The notes below the pieces were generated by a model. The model was not told the DNA's origin, ran no database searches, and worked only from the letters and a program-made list of their open reading frames with translations. Below, piece after piece: positions 27,245 through 36,126 of a stretch of DNA of 64,000 nt (position 1 is its first letter; every line of letters starts with the position of its first letter). Location: the NCBI GenBank assembly GCA_964345975.1, contig CAYFSS010000008.1:1-64000 (forward strand), read 5' to 3'. A program made the translations under genes and the position numbers. This DNA is from CAYFSS01 sp964345975 (GTDB lineage Bacteria; Bacillota; Clostridia; Saccharofermentanales; Fastidiosipilaceae).

Positions 27245-27274
27245 TTGAAACGACAAAGAACAGTGGGGTATGAT
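27245..27274 (+). promoter_or_regulatory. Candidate promoter of the coiled-coil module
   Basis: TTGAAA at 27245-27250 and TATGAT at 27269-27274 are separated by 18 bases, about 45 bases before the ATG at 27318. Confidence 0.5.
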
Positions 27275-27317
27275 TGCAAGCAGCATTTCAATCGCTTAAT
27301 TTTCGCGGAGGCACCCA

Positions 27318-28949
27318 ATGTTTTTTAGTCTTGCTATACAGATGAATACCATCATTTTCTGGGGATTACTCGCTCTCGTCACCCTCCTTATTGGTGGCGT
27401 ATCTATCTATTATTTGGTATCAAATCGCCGTCTTTTTCAAAGATTGAATCAAAGTATGCTCAATGCTTCCGATGACATCCGTAACTTGGATCGATGCGAC
27501 ATTGCAAACCTTCCATGGGTCCGAGAGACCCTGGATGATCCTGACTTCCCACTCTTGGGTAGCGCAGCAGAACAAATGGTGGAAGACTCCGAGCGGCTTT
27601 ACCAAGGCAAATGGATCGCAAATCCGTCCAGATTATTCCAACTCGACAACCTTCTAACCCGTAAAGAATTCACCTTGATCAGTCAAGAAGTACCCGCTCG
27701 AGTTTTAGCGGTAAGTTTGCTGGCTTCCGCTTTGTTTTGGCTTCTAGGTTCTATCATCTTTGATAGCCGTAGCCTCAGCGTCCTGTTACCGGCTTCTTTG
27801 CCCCTCATTATCGGTTTTGGTTTTGCTGCGATGATGGCGCTCAGCAACGATCGTACGCGCCGTGAATTAAGTCGCAGTGGGCAGTATTTAGCCGACCTTC
27901 TGATGCGCCGTCTCCCCGTTTTTGAAGAACTCGCAGGCACCGCTGTGCTCATCGATTCCTTCGTCAGATATGACCGCGAGATGAGTGAGTCGGTTGCCTT
28001 CCTATCGGAAACTGTCGAGCGATTGGTCCATAACGAGCTGGCAGATTCCATCAGTGAGAATATCCGCGTTGTTATGCAAGAGGATATCGCTCCTTCCTAT
28101 CAGCAGGCAGCTGCAGTTTTAGTCGATCTTGCCAGCACGATCACCGAACGTCAGGAAGCCGGGATGCATGAACTTGCAACCGATTTTTCCAAGAATCTTA
28201 GTCGAACCCTAGCCGATGATCTCACTGCCCTCTTTCAAGAGATGCGTGTCCTTACGGAACGCTTCCAAGCCTCTTCAAATGACGTTGACATGAGCCTTCA
28301 AGCCTTGTCAGATGCCGCAATGCTCCAACAAAACCTTCAAGAGCGTTCGACCCTTGTCCTTGAACAGCTGGCAACAGAACGCGAACAATGGAATCAGGAG
28401 ATCACGACAGTCCGTGAATCCTTAGCTCAGATGTCGGATATGACGAGCAATCTCACAGAACTCTATTCCGGCGAAAGCATGAATCTCGGGAACAGGATGG
28501 GGACACTTTCAGAAGAACTTTCCGCCTTCAGTGTCAGTATCCATGAAGTTCTTGGGGGTCTGGCGCGGGAGAATCACACCCTACGCTCATCGATGACCGA
28601 ACTTGATCAGCATGGCACACGCCTCCTTGAAGATCTTCGCCAACTTTCCCTCGAGATGGGACAACAGAGCTCAAACTTGGCGCGTCAGTCTGCTCAAGTC
28701 AACGAGAATCTCGCAGATCTAAATATGAACCTCAACGAATCGATCCGTCAGTTCTCCGTGCAATTGCAATCCAGTGTTGAGACAACTCTCAATGACTTTG
28801 ATGAAAGTCTCGGTGAAGTCAGTATGCGACTTGCCAATACGACCGGTGAAATTCGAGATAGCCTGCGTCAGCAGCAAACAACGCTCCGTCGAGCCCATGA
28901 TGAAGCTACGTCTGAGGCGACCGGCGGTGCGGACATCAATAGAGTCTAG
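27318..28949 (+). CDS. Three-segment membrane protein with long coiled coil (MotA/TolQ/ZorA-like architecture)
   Basis: A 543-residue protein without a recognised name. Hydrophobic segments lie at about 10-34, 127-149 and 155-175. A basic stretch (DRTRRELSRSGQYLADLLMRRLPV) then leads into a predicted coiled coil over about 215-520, rich in Gln, Glu, Leu and Ser heptads. The three-segment topology, the helical hairpin and the following LADLLxxxLPV segment are reminiscent of MotA/TolQ/ExbB proteins and of ZorA, which carries a long tail. GGAGG precedes the ATG. The next gene follows after 11 bases. The similarity is by pattern only and is not proven homology. Confidence 0.6.
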   Translation: MFFSLAIQMNTIIFWGLLALVTLLIGGVSIYYLVSNRRLFQRLNQSMLNASDDIRNLDRCDIANLPWVRETLDDPDFPLLGSAAEQMVEDSERLYQGKWIANPSRLFQLDNLLTRKEFTLISQEVPARVLAVSLLASALFWLLGSIIFDSRSLSVLLPASLPLIIGFGFAAMMALSNDRTRRELSRSGQYLADLLMRRLPVFEELAGTAVLIDSFVRYDREMSESVAFLSETVERLVHNELADSISENIRVVMQEDIAPSYQQAAAVLVDLASTITERQEAGMHELATDFSKNLSRTLADDLTALFQEMRVLTERFQASSNDVDMSLQALSDAAMLQQNLQERSTLVLEQLATEREQWNQEITTVRESLAQMSDMTSNLTELYSGESMNLGNRMGTLSEELSAFSVSIHEVLGGLARENHTLRSSMTELDQHGTRLLEDLRQLSLEMGQQSSNLARQSAQVNENLADLNMNLNESIRQFSVQLQSSVETTLNDFDESLGEVSMRLANTTGEIRDSLRQQQTTLRRAHDEATSEATGGADINRV

Positions 28950-28960
28950 AGGCACAAAAT

Positions 28961-30286
28961 ATGGTGTTCTCAAACCAACAAAACCTACCGGGTTCGCAAG
29001 CTGCAAACCTCTGGGAGAATGACCCTCTCACAAAGATTCGGCATAGGACACCACGCCTAAGTCTGCAAAGCGTACTTCTCGATATGCGCGAAGCACATCC
29101 TCTTGCCCATGAAAGGGCAAAAGATATTTCTGTTGAGGATTCTAATCGTCTTCTCGATCAATTAGCGGTTCTGTCTACGGAAGAACTCCATGATTTCACC
29201 GATGAAATTGCTCCAAGCGATCTCATGCTGGTCTTCAACTGCTTTACGGTTCCTCTTTATCCGGAAGAGATCAACCTCTTGGAATCCATGCTTCGGCGCA
29301 GAGCCAGCTGGTTTACGTACCGTATGGCTTGGGCCTACTTCCAGATGCATTTCCCCAACGCGTCAATTCAGCGCACACTACAAACGATCTACAGCGAATT
29401 AATCAGTGAAGCATGGCGCCATCCTAGACCTTTTGATCTGCAAGAGGTGATCCTTGACCATTTATCTGTGGAAGCAGATAGTCCTCAATTCATTCAAGCC
29501 TGTCTCCATTTTCTGAGCAAGGAAATGAATGAGGACCCGAATTTCTCGTTTAAAGTATTCCTGGAACGATTCTCTATTAACGTAGAAACGCCTTTCGGGC
29601 TTGCCTATATAGGTGATTTCTTTCTCTTTGCAGATCCAACCTGGTATGTCGCTGAGGAAGAACTCTTCTCCAAGATATTATCTCGTCTCCACCCCAGCGA
29701 TGCCGGTAAGCTTGTGCGTCGCAGTCTTGAGTCTGAACTCCCTCCGGCAAGCAAGCTTCGACTTCAAAGACTCATTGCTCGTATTTATCTCCAAGAGCAA
29801 CCTCAGACCAATGTCTGGGATTTTGTCAGTCCTGAGTTATATGAGAACTTCCGCAATTGGTACGACAATGACCTCATTCGTCGTCACACGAGCACTTCAC
29901 CCGGTAAACGCCGTTGCTATCTTCAGTTCCTGGAAGACATCAAGGATATTGCTGTCTTGAGTCCTAGCATCCTTGCCTTCCGTTTCCGGAATTTCATCAT
30001 CATCGATGACAAAGAACAATATGACAAGGCTCTCTACTACGACGATAAAACCGTTGCCGACCTTATCGAACAAGGTCTCCACGAAGAAGCCTTGGCAGAT
30101 CCCCCCATCGCGGGTCGTCCAACGACCATCGCTCACGAGCTGGGCAGAAAAGAAGGTATTGTCGAACTCCGCTTTAAGAAGGCGGATCTGCCCAATACCT
30201 TGAGTTACTTGAATTTTGTTTTAGGTCACACGAGTCGTCCTAAAACGATAGAAGACACGTCTAAATTAAGCACCTGGTTCGTCTAA
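28961..30286 (+). CDS. Soluble partner protein of unknown function, 441 residues
   Basis: An uncharacterised cytoplasmic protein, mainly helical and probably repeat-like, with no membrane segment or signal peptide. Near the C-terminus a compact block reads CYLQFLEDIKDIAVLS, AFRFRNFIIIDDKEQYDKA and YYDDKTVADLIEQG, which looks like a globular domain. This block and its position after a stator-like gene recall EH_signature proteins (ZorC), but the match is weak. AGAGG precedes the ATG, and coupling to the coiled-coil gene is clear. It converges on znuA, 22 bases away. Confidence 0.6.
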   Translation: MVFSNQQNLPGSQAANLWENDPLTKIRHRTPRLSLQSVLLDMREAHPLAHERAKDISVEDSNRLLDQLAVLSTEELHDFTDEIAPSDLMLVFNCFTVPLYPEEINLLESMLRRRASWFTYRMAWAYFQMHFPNASIQRTLQTIYSELISEAWRHPRPFDLQEVILDHLSVEADSPQFIQACLHFLSKEMNEDPNFSFKVFLERFSINVETPFGLAYIGDFFLFADPTWYVAEEELFSKILSRLHPSDAGKLVRRSLESELPPASKLRLQRLIARIYLQEQPQTNVWDFVSPELYENFRNWYDNDLIRRHTSTSPGKRRCYLQFLEDIKDIAVLSPSILAFRFRNFIIIDDKEQYDKALYYDDKTVADLIEQGLHEEALADPPIAGRPTTIAHELGRKEGIVELRFKKADLPNTLSYLNFVLGHTSRPKTIEDTSKLSTWFV

Positions 30287-30308
30287 CAACACAAACTCCT
30301 AGTTTGCT

Positions 30309-31268
30309 TTAATCGTCATAGCCACCAAGTGCTGCTTGGAGCGTTTCGAGCATGTCCGTCATGCGATCAAAGTAATCCCTACCGTCTGTGCGCGCCTCTT
30401 CCGACACATACTCAAATGTCTGGATGGGTACAATCTCCCCTGAAATTGCTTCAGCGATGACTTCAGCTTGCTTCGAGGAACCACTTGAATCGAAGAGCAC
30501 CGTTTTCAACCCAAGTTCTTTAGCACGCTCGATGATGATCGCTAATTCTCGAGGCGAAGGTTCACTGTGATCTGCAACGTTCAGTGCCAACTGCTCTAAA
30601 TCATATCGCTCAGATAAATATCTAAAGCCACCATGTGTCACCACAAAAGCCTTACCGGGTCCATCATCCAGCTGATCGGCCTTATCTTGTAGTGTCTCAA
30701 ACTTCTCTTCAAGAGCCTCATAGTTTGCCTTTAAAGCATCTTCATCCTCCGGCAATAAATTGAGGAGTTCTTCGTAGACTGCTTTCGCCTGTTCTTCTGC
30801 GCAATATGGATCTACCCAAAAATGAGGATCATAGGCACCGTGATCGTGATGATGATCGTGATCGTCTGCGTCGCCTAAATCATCGTGATCATCATGTTCA
30901 GAATTGCCTATCGATGGCAACAGATCTACATGTTTTGAGCTATCGATGACCTTAGCTTCATCCAAGACGACCGTAACTTTATCCAGCCAAGGCTCAAGAC
31001 CTGCTCCATTTGCAATGAGGAGAGATGCCTCACTCAACGCAGCCATATCTCGAGCTGTTGGTTCCCAACTATGAAGGTCGGCCGCAGGAGGAACGAAATT
31101 TTTGACATCAACGAGATCGCCGGCAAGTGCTTCCGTGAAAGACTCAAGAGCATAGGTCGTGACATAGACAGTATGTTTAGGAGATCGAGCTTGGCTTTTG
31201 GATGGTAAAAGCATGTTAGAAAACACGAGTCCCAAGATAAGGACGAACGTGATAAACCTTCTATTCAT
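30309..31268 (-). CDS. znuA: Zinc-type ABC transporter substrate-binding protein
   Basis: A 319-residue secreted or lipid-anchored metal-binding protein of the ZnuA/TroA family. A signal peptide is visible (RRFITFVLILGLVFSNMLLP). I see no clear lipobox Cys. Metal ligands fit VPPAADLHSWEPT (His), a Glu/His/Asp-rich loop (HDDHDDLGDADDHDHHHDH), YDPHFWVDP and VVTHGGFRYLSERY. A His-rich loop is typical of zinc-specific members. I start at the ATG at 31268 with AAAGGTG upstream. It overlaps the YihY-family gene by 8 bases. The matching znuC and znuB lie 7 kb away on the other strand. Confidence 0.9.
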   Translation of the reverse strand: MNRRFITFVLILGLVFSNMLLPSKSQARSPKHTVYVTTYALESFTEALAGDLVDVKNFVPPAADLHSWEPTARDMAALSEASLLIANGAGLEPWLDKVTVVLDEAKVIDSSKHVDLLPSIGNSEHDDHDDLGDADDHDHHHDHGAYDPHFWVDPYCAEEQAKAVYEELLNLLPEDEDALKANYEALEEKFETLQDKADQLDDGPGKAFVVTHGGFRYLSERYDLEQLALNVADHSEPSPRELAIIIERAKELGLKTVLFDSSGSSKQAEVIAEAISGEIVPIQTFEYVSEEARTDGRDYFDRMTDMLETLQAALGGYDD

Positions 31269-32226
31269 TGGGTACACCTTTCGGTTGCGTGCGCTCGATA
31301 CTCTGCATTAGTGGAAACGGCAATACTGAACCGGGAAGCTTCCCATGGATCACGGTTCGAATGACAAGTTCCCGATGAAAGAACGCACCGCACAAAACAA
31401 ATAAGTTGATAAAGTAAACCCAAAGCAAAAATAGAATAATGGTTCCCAAGGATCCATAGATTATAGTAGCTCTACCGGATATATCAAAGAAAACCACGAT
31501 GACTCGTGATAACACAGAAAGTAATATTGATGTGAAGAGACCGCCTCCGACCGCTTCTCTAAAACGACCCATGCGTCCTGATGCCAAATAAAATGAACCC
31601 GAGAAAACCGCTATCATAAGCAAGAAGGAGATCACCCCCCCTACCCATGAAAGCTCAAAGTAATCGCTAAGATTCGTATTGAACAGATGACTAATCTGAG
31701 AAAGAATCCAGTCCCCAAACGAAAGAAACGTAACAATTACTGCAGTCAGTAGCCCTACAATGACGAGGAGAAGAACCCCAAAGATTCGACGCAGGAAACC
31801 ATTTTGGAGCAAGGTTACATGATAGATATCACTCAGACTTAACAAGACACCACTGAATGCCCTACCGGCTGCCCAAAGCACACCGAGAATACCAACGGAA
31901 GCTATGGATACCGTAGGACTTTGAGTGATCTCATTAACCAGTGAACGTACATATTCCATAATCGGATCAGGAATCATGTCCTCAGCTTGGATTAAGTCCG
32001 TTAGTTGCTGCCAGGTCGAAGGTCCCAAGCTCGAGGAAAGTGAAACAATAAAAATTAAGAGCGGGAAAATACCTAGGATCAAATAGTATGTCGCTGATGC
32101 AGCCGCTTCAGACAGTCTCAAATCATTGAATCGATTGATAATATTTCGAGTCGTCCTTAGGGTCGGATTAGCTTCAATTTTTGCATCAACTTTCTTCCAT
32201 ATATCTTCCCAGGAACTTAACGACAT
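31261..32226 (-). CDS. YihY/virulence factor BrkB family membrane protein
   Basis: A 321-residue protein with about six membrane segments, of the YihY/BrkB family (once called RNase BN; its role is not settled). Typical regions are the N-terminal RLSEAAASATYYLILGIFPLLIF, GVLWAAGRAFSGVL, and YGSLGTIILFLLWVYFINLFVLCGAFF. AGAGG precedes the ATG. It overlaps znuA downstream, so the two may be cotranscribed. Confidence 0.88.
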   Translation of the reverse strand: MSLSSWEDIWKKVDAKIEANPTLRTTRNIINRFNDLRLSEAAASATYYLILGIFPLLIFIVSLSSSLGPSTWQQLTDLIQAEDMIPDPIMEYVRSLVNEITQSPTVSIASVGILGVLWAAGRAFSGVLLSLSDIYHVTLLQNGFLRRIFGVLLLVIVGLLTAVIVTFLSFGDWILSQISHLFNTNLSDYFELSWVGGVISFLLMIAVFSGSFYLASGRMGRFREAVGGGLFTSILLSVLSRVIVVFFDISGRATIIYGSLGTIILFLLWVYFINLFVLCGAFFHRELVIRTVIHGKLPGSVLPFPLMQSIERTQPKGVPNE

Positions 32227-32572
32227 TGGGATAGCCTCTTCCTATTTAACAACCTGATCTACGAAGGGAATCTATATACCCATTCAAACAAACCATAACT
32301 CTTTGAAAAGTCTAGCATCTTTACTATTGTAGCTAAAGAAAGCATACAATGTCACAGTTTGACTTATTTCCCTTTGGTGACGAGACAGACTTATGAGGAA
32401 TTCTAAGTCTTGAAAATTCTATACGCAGAGCTTAGGTTCTTTTCTTAGACTGTAGAGTAGAACCTCAAATGGAAATGACCGCCATACCATGATGGATTCC
32501 TTGCTCTCATACAAACTTTTGCCGAATGGATCTATCAAAAATGATACTAAACCGTAGCTTCTGCTTCGTAAT
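32227..32572. other. Non-coding stretch, nothing recognised
   Basis: This 346-base AT-rich gap lies between YihY and the histidine phosphatase gene. It holds the promoter region of YihY, but I see no convincing -35/-10 pair, RNA motif, repeat or gene fragment. Confidence 0.5.
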
Positions 32573-33049
32573 TCAAGGCAATTCCCAATTCACATGCCAG
32601 TCCCTTTCACCAGCTTGTTTCACAAAACTTACCATCCCACTCGTGCGAAATGGAATGGAATTGCCGGTCATGATTTTAGACCAATGAGACAAGCTGGGTT
32701 GGTGTCCTACAGTCATGATAAGGGCGTCATCATCGAGTTCTTCTAAACTCCTTACAAACGCTGCCGTATCTTGATTCCAGATCCAATCGCACTCTTTAAG
32801 ATCGGCGACTTCAAGGATTTCACGGATAATGCTTGCCGTTTCCATAGTTCTAGCGGAAGGGCTCACCCACATGGTGATGCGCCGCAGTTTATCTGAATCT
32901 TGCCTTTGAAGGCTTGAAAGTTTGTCCAGCAAGGTCGGTAGCTTTGCTTGCAAACGCTGAATTCCTTCTTGGATCAATACACGATTGAAATCGGATTGAT
33001 CCGGCTGCCAGCGTTCGGCTTTGGCATGGCGAACTAAAATGATCTGCAT
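32573..33049 (-). CDS. SixA-like histidine phosphatase
   Basis: A 158-residue histidine phosphatase superfamily protein. The catalytic RHA motif is at the N-terminus (IILVRHAKAERW), an Arg-containing WVSPSARTMETA segment follows, and the second His is in TVGHQPSLSHW. The size and the RHAKAE context fit SixA, which removes phosphate from phosphohistidine in signalling or PTS proteins. AGGAGC precedes the ATG. Ten bases upstream is the end of a prophage remnant, so its original upstream region was replaced. Confidence 0.85.
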   Translation of the reverse strand: MQIILVRHAKAERWQPDQSDFNRVLIQEGIQRLQAKLPTLLDKLSSLQRQDSDKLRRITMWVSPSARTMETASIIREILEVADLKECDWIWNQDTAAFVRSLEELDDDALIMTVGHQPSLSHWSKIMTGNSIPFRTSGMVSFVKQAGERDWHVNWELP

Positions 33050-33058
33050 AAGGGCTCC

Positions 33059-33499
33059 TCAATCAACGATATCCTCAGAATAGTCATTCAGTCTTTCCGT
33101 CTGCTTTTCTTGAGCCGTCGCACGTGTACCTTTAGCACTGAGCCGGTCAAATTCTTCGACCATAGAACTGTTTTGAACAAAAGCATCGCCCATCATAAGA
33201 GCTTCTTCACGTAGTGCTTGTAAGTCTTCTTCTGCCTGCTTTGCAGATGCAGACATGCCAGCAAAGATGGCTGATCCTATACCAACAACAGCTGCGATGA
33301 TAAGCGGTAAGGGGCCCATAGCAGTCTTAAGGCCGATGACAGCCTTTGATAGAGTTCCTATCACTGGAATGGACGCAGCAGCGCCTCCTGTGAAAGCACT
33401 AATGGCCACTGTTGCTCCGCCTACAGCGATTCCTGTAGTAGCGAACATGCGTGCAGCGGTGACTAAAACAGCAGTTAGAGTCCTGTTCTTTTCTAAAAC
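33059..33499 (-). pseudogene. Phage tail tape-measure protein fragment (prophage remnant)
   Basis: About 147 residues look like part of a tail tape-measure protein: an Ala/Gly/Ile-rich hydrophobic region (IPVIGTLSKAVIGLK, GPLPLIIAAVVGIGSAIFAG) followed by SASAKQAEEDLQALREEA and ATAQEKQTERLNDYSEDI. Such proteins are normally many hundreds of residues long, so this is a fragment. The open frame extends to 33562, but its first part lies opposite the integrase remnant and is probably chance. The deletion junction is near 33500. Confidence 0.6.
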
Positions 33500-33715
33500 G
33501 TCAGCAACGCCAGTCGTCAGGTCACCTACAACGTCAACATCAGGCTCTACGATTTCAGACACACGTTTGCAACAAAACTTGCCGAAGCGTCGATGCCCGA
33601 GTCTGCCTTAACAGCAATCATGGGGCATGAGTCAATCAGTACAACTCTACAGTACTATATCGGGCTTACGGACAAGATGAAAGAACAGGCAAAATCGATC
33701 TTGGAGAAGATGTGA
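33497..33715 (+). pseudogene. Phage integrase (tyrosine recombinase), C-terminal remnant
   Basis: The plus-strand frame after a TAA at 33494 encodes about 72 residues that match the end of a tyrosine recombinase. NIRLYDFRHTFATKLAEA is box II with the catalytic Arg, TAIMGHESISTT holds the box III His, and LQYY gives the nucleophilic Tyr, followed by a Lys-rich end and TGA at 33713-33715. The N-terminal part of the protein is gone. Its 3' end points toward the tRNA-Pro 3' end, as expected of a prophage inserted at that tRNA. Confidence 0.8.
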
Positions 33716-33732
33716 CAGAAAATCTTCAGATA

Positions 33733-33759
33733 TATTGGTGTCAAAATTGGTGTCAAAGG
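33733..33759. repeat. Paired direct repeats beside the integrase remnant
   Basis: TTGGTGTCAAAATTGGTGTCAAAGGTG contains two close copies of TTGGTGTCAAA. Such repeats next to an integrase and a tRNA are typical of arm-type integrase binding sites; the role here is inferred. Confidence 0.5.
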
Positions 33760-33788
33760 TGTTGTGTTAGATGGTTTCTAAAAAGAAA

Positions 33789-33821
33789 AAACCGCCATAT
33801 TCCCAATGAATACAACGGTTT
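33789..33821 (-). terminator. Terminator of tRNA-Pro(CGG)
   Basis: On the minus strand, just after the tRNA, AAACCGTTGTATTC pairs imperfectly with GAATATGGCGGTTT and a T-tract follows. It closely resembles the hairpin after tRNA-Pro(UGG) at 54911-54945. Confidence 0.7.
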
Positions 33822-33826
33822 ACGTA

Positions 33827-33902
33827 TGGTCGGAGTGACAAGACTTGAACTTGCGACCTCCTGGTCCCGAACCAGGCGCTCTACCACCTGAGCCACACCC
33901 CG
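33827..33902 (-). tRNA. tRNA-Pro (CGG)
   Basis: The minus strand gives a full 76-base cloverleaf with encoded CCA at 33827-33829. Acceptor stem CGGGGTG/CACTCCG, anticodon stem CCTGG/CCAGG with loop TTCGGGA (anticodon CGG, codon CCG), and T-loop TTCAAGT. A prophage scar lies just beyond its 3' end. Confidence 0.95.
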
Positions 33903-33926
33903 AACGCTTGCTAATATTAACATAGC

Positions 33927-34478
33927 CTAAGACTCTGTCAACCAAAGCTCATAGCGGTAATACACGCGATTCTCCGCGTCATAGAGCCATTCATCCGCAC
34001 TTTTCAGCCGAAATCCATGTGCCTCCAAGTCAGGGAAATAACGGTCAACATCCTTAGCAAAAGCATTGACCCGGGTCAGATGGACTTTTGTTGTATAAGG
34101 CATCATTTGTTCGTAGACAGAGCTTCCACCTAAGATGAAGAACTGCTTGGAGGGGGCATCTTTGCGGATAGCATCACACGTCTCAAGCAACGAATCCAGG
34201 GTATCAAAGTAGAGGGTTGGTCGTTCAGAATCAACGTCCTGTTCCTCAACGAAACGACTCAAGATGAGATTGGTTCTCCCCTTAAGACCCTTCCCTTGGG
34301 GAAACGTTGCCAATGTTTTACGACCGGCAATCATGACATGATCCATCGTCTTTTCTTTGAAGCGCTTAAGGTCACCTGAGATGTAATACGTTTGATCACC
34401 ATCTCGGCCTATACCGTTTGCCAGATCGCAGAGGACGATCGCTTCTAGATACTTCGTGGTAGATTCTTTGGCATTCAT
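33927..34478 (-). CDS. folA: Dihydrofolate reductase
   Basis: A 183-residue NADPH-dependent reductase that regenerates tetrahydrofolate. Typical regions are NGIGRDGDQTYYISGDLKRFKE (active-site segment, with TYYI in place of the common LPW), HVMIAGRKTLATFP and FFILGGSSVYEQMMPY (NADPH binding). It is slightly longer than the usual 160 residues. It follows thyA by 11 bases, and the pairing is functional because ThyA oxidises methylene-THF to DHF. Confidence 0.9.
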   Translation of the reverse strand: MNAKESTTKYLEAIVLCDLANGIGRDGDQTYYISGDLKRFKEKTMDHVMIAGRKTLATFPQGKGLKGRTNLILSRFVEEQDVDSERPTLYFDTLDSLLETCDAIRKDAPSKQFFILGGSSVYEQMMPYTTKVHLTRVNAFAKDVDRYFPDLEAHGFRLKSADEWLYDAENRVYYRYELWLTES

Positions 34479-34489
34479 AGTTTTCCTAT

Positions 34490-35320
34490 CTAAACGGCTA
34501 CGGGGATACCCTTAATAAGGCCGGAGTGCTTGTAGCCAATAAGTTCGAGTGTATCAGCGGTTACTTTCATAAAATCTCCCGCCTCTTCACCGAGCAAAAC
34601 TGTAGGTGCAACATGTTGTTCACGAGTTAAAACCTCTTCGACAATTGGAATATGGCGATCATAGATATGCGCATCTGAGATCACGTGAACCAATTCACCC
34701 GGCTCAAGCCCTGCTTCCTTTGCCAAGAAAATGATGAGAGCTGAGTACTGAACGACGTTCCAATTATTCGCAACCAACATGTCCTGTGAGCGTTGATTTA
34801 GAATTGCATTGAGCTTATTGTCACTGACATTGAACGTCATCGAGTAAGCACAAGGATAAAGATTCATCTCTTCCAGATCCCGGAAGTTATACATGCTGGT
34901 CATGATACGTCTGGAAGCTCTATCATGCTTCAATTGATAACGCACATGATCCACTTGATCGTTCTTACCTTCGGGGAAATCATACTTCAAGCCCATTTGA
35001 TAGCCATAAGCTTTCCCAATCGTGCCATCTTCACCGGCCCACGAATCCCAGATGCGAGAATTGAGGTCGGCTACACGATTGGATTTCATTTGCCAAATCC
35101 ACAGCAATTCATCGATCGCTGCTTTGTAGTTAATTTTACGAATCGTTTGGATAGGAAACTCTCTTTGCAGATCATAGCGATTGACGATGCCGAAAGACTT
35201 TCTCGTATAAGCGGGCGTCCCATCTTCCCAACGCGGACGAACGTCCATCCCTGTATTATCGGATCCATGATCAATGATCTGACGACAATTCTCGATGAAA
35301 ACTTGATCTGCATAACTCAT
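34490..35320 (-). CDS. thyA: Thymidylate synthase
   Basis: A 276-residue enzyme that methylates dUMP to dTMP. The catalytic cysteine is Cys157 in MNLYPCAYSMTF, a variant of the usual PPCH motif seen in some Firmicutes. Other signature regions are SRRIMTSMYNFRD, NQRSQDMLVANNWNVVQYS and HVISDAHIYDRHI. It heads the thyA-folA operon. Confidence 0.94.
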   Translation of the reverse strand: MSYADQVFIENCRQIIDHGSDNTGMDVRPRWEDGTPAYTRKSFGIVNRYDLQREFPIQTIRKINYKAAIDELLWIWQMKSNRVADLNSRIWDSWAGEDGTIGKAYGYQMGLKYDFPEGKNDQVDHVRYQLKHDRASRRIMTSMYNFRDLEEMNLYPCAYSMTFNVSDNKLNAILNQRSQDMLVANNWNVVQYSALIIFLAKEAGLEPGELVHVISDAHIYDRHIPIVEEVLTREQHVAPTVLLGEEAGDFMKVTADTLELIGYKHSGLIKGIPVAV

Positions 35321-35386
35321 AAAAATTATCCTTCCTCAACCCTCTTCACTAAAAAGCAAACTTAGACTATCACACTTCAGAATAAG

Positions 35387-36022
35387 CTATTGGATCGTGG
35401 CAAGCTGGTGTTCTAAAGCGTTATATTTAGCTTCCTTGATACCAGGAACCAACATTAACTCGTCCTTCGTTTTGAACGGACCATAGCTTTCACGCCACTC
35501 CAGAATCCGCTTAGCTAATGACGGGCCAATTCCATTGAGTCGCTGCAAATCCTCTAATCCTGCCGTGTTCAGCTGGACTAGATGGCTATGAGAATCATCG
35601 CCCTGCACCAGACCCTGAGGCGGTGGCAACCGGATGTCGTCCTCCGGATCCGGAATATGGTAATGAGCTTGATCTGTTATCTCCATCGCAAGATTGACGG
35701 TATCGACTTGTGCTCCCTGCATGAAGCCACCGGCTACCTCCACCAGATCTTGGAGGATTGATCCTTGGGGCAGACTATAAACTCCCGGACGCTCGACAGC
35801 TCCGGTGATGTAGGAACGTATGGCTGGGGGCTCTTCCGTCGTTGCCGTTTGCACTTCGGTACTCGTAACTTCGGTGGTTTGAATCTTTATCTGTGGACTC
35901 GTCATTTCAGGTCGAAATAATCCCCAAAGAATTAGGAATAACAGAGCCACGAAGAGAGCACTGCGGCACTCGCTATATCTGGCCTTAACGAATCGCCAAA
36001 TTCGTCCGAGAAGTCTTCGCAT
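35387..36022 (-). CDS. comEA: ComEA-like competence/DNA-binding protein
   Basis: A 211-residue protein with an N-terminal membrane anchor (SALFVALLFLILWGLF, about residues 21-36), an SLBB domain (YITGAVERPGVYSLPQGS) and a C-terminal helix-hairpin-helix DNA-binding region (LNTAGLEDLQRLNGIG and LAKRILEWRESYGPF). This is the order of domains in ComEA, the DNA receptor for transformation. No comEC or comEB is adjacent in this window, so a competence role cannot be confirmed. Confidence 0.9.
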   Translation of the reverse strand: MRRLLGRIWRFVKARYSECRSALFVALLFLILWGLFRPEMTSPQIKIQTTEVTSTEVQTATTEEPPAIRSYITGAVERPGVYSLPQGSILQDLVEVAGGFMQGAQVDTVNLAMEITDQAHYHIPDPEDDIRLPPPQGLVQGDDSHSHLVQLNTAGLEDLQRLNGIGPSLAKRILEWRESYGPFKTKDELMLVPGIKEAKYNALEHQLATIQ

Positions 36023-36126
36023 GCCCGCACCCCCTTACAAAAGAGTGTAGGACAAGCAAAGAAAGCCGTCCTAGAGAAGATCTACCAAAAGTGCCGAAAG
36101 AAAACGTTTAAGGTTTTATAGGTGGT

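Noticed and set aside
33500..33562. N-terminal 21 codons of the tape-measure frame
   Set aside because: They lie opposite the well-supported integrase end, so they are probably chance coding.
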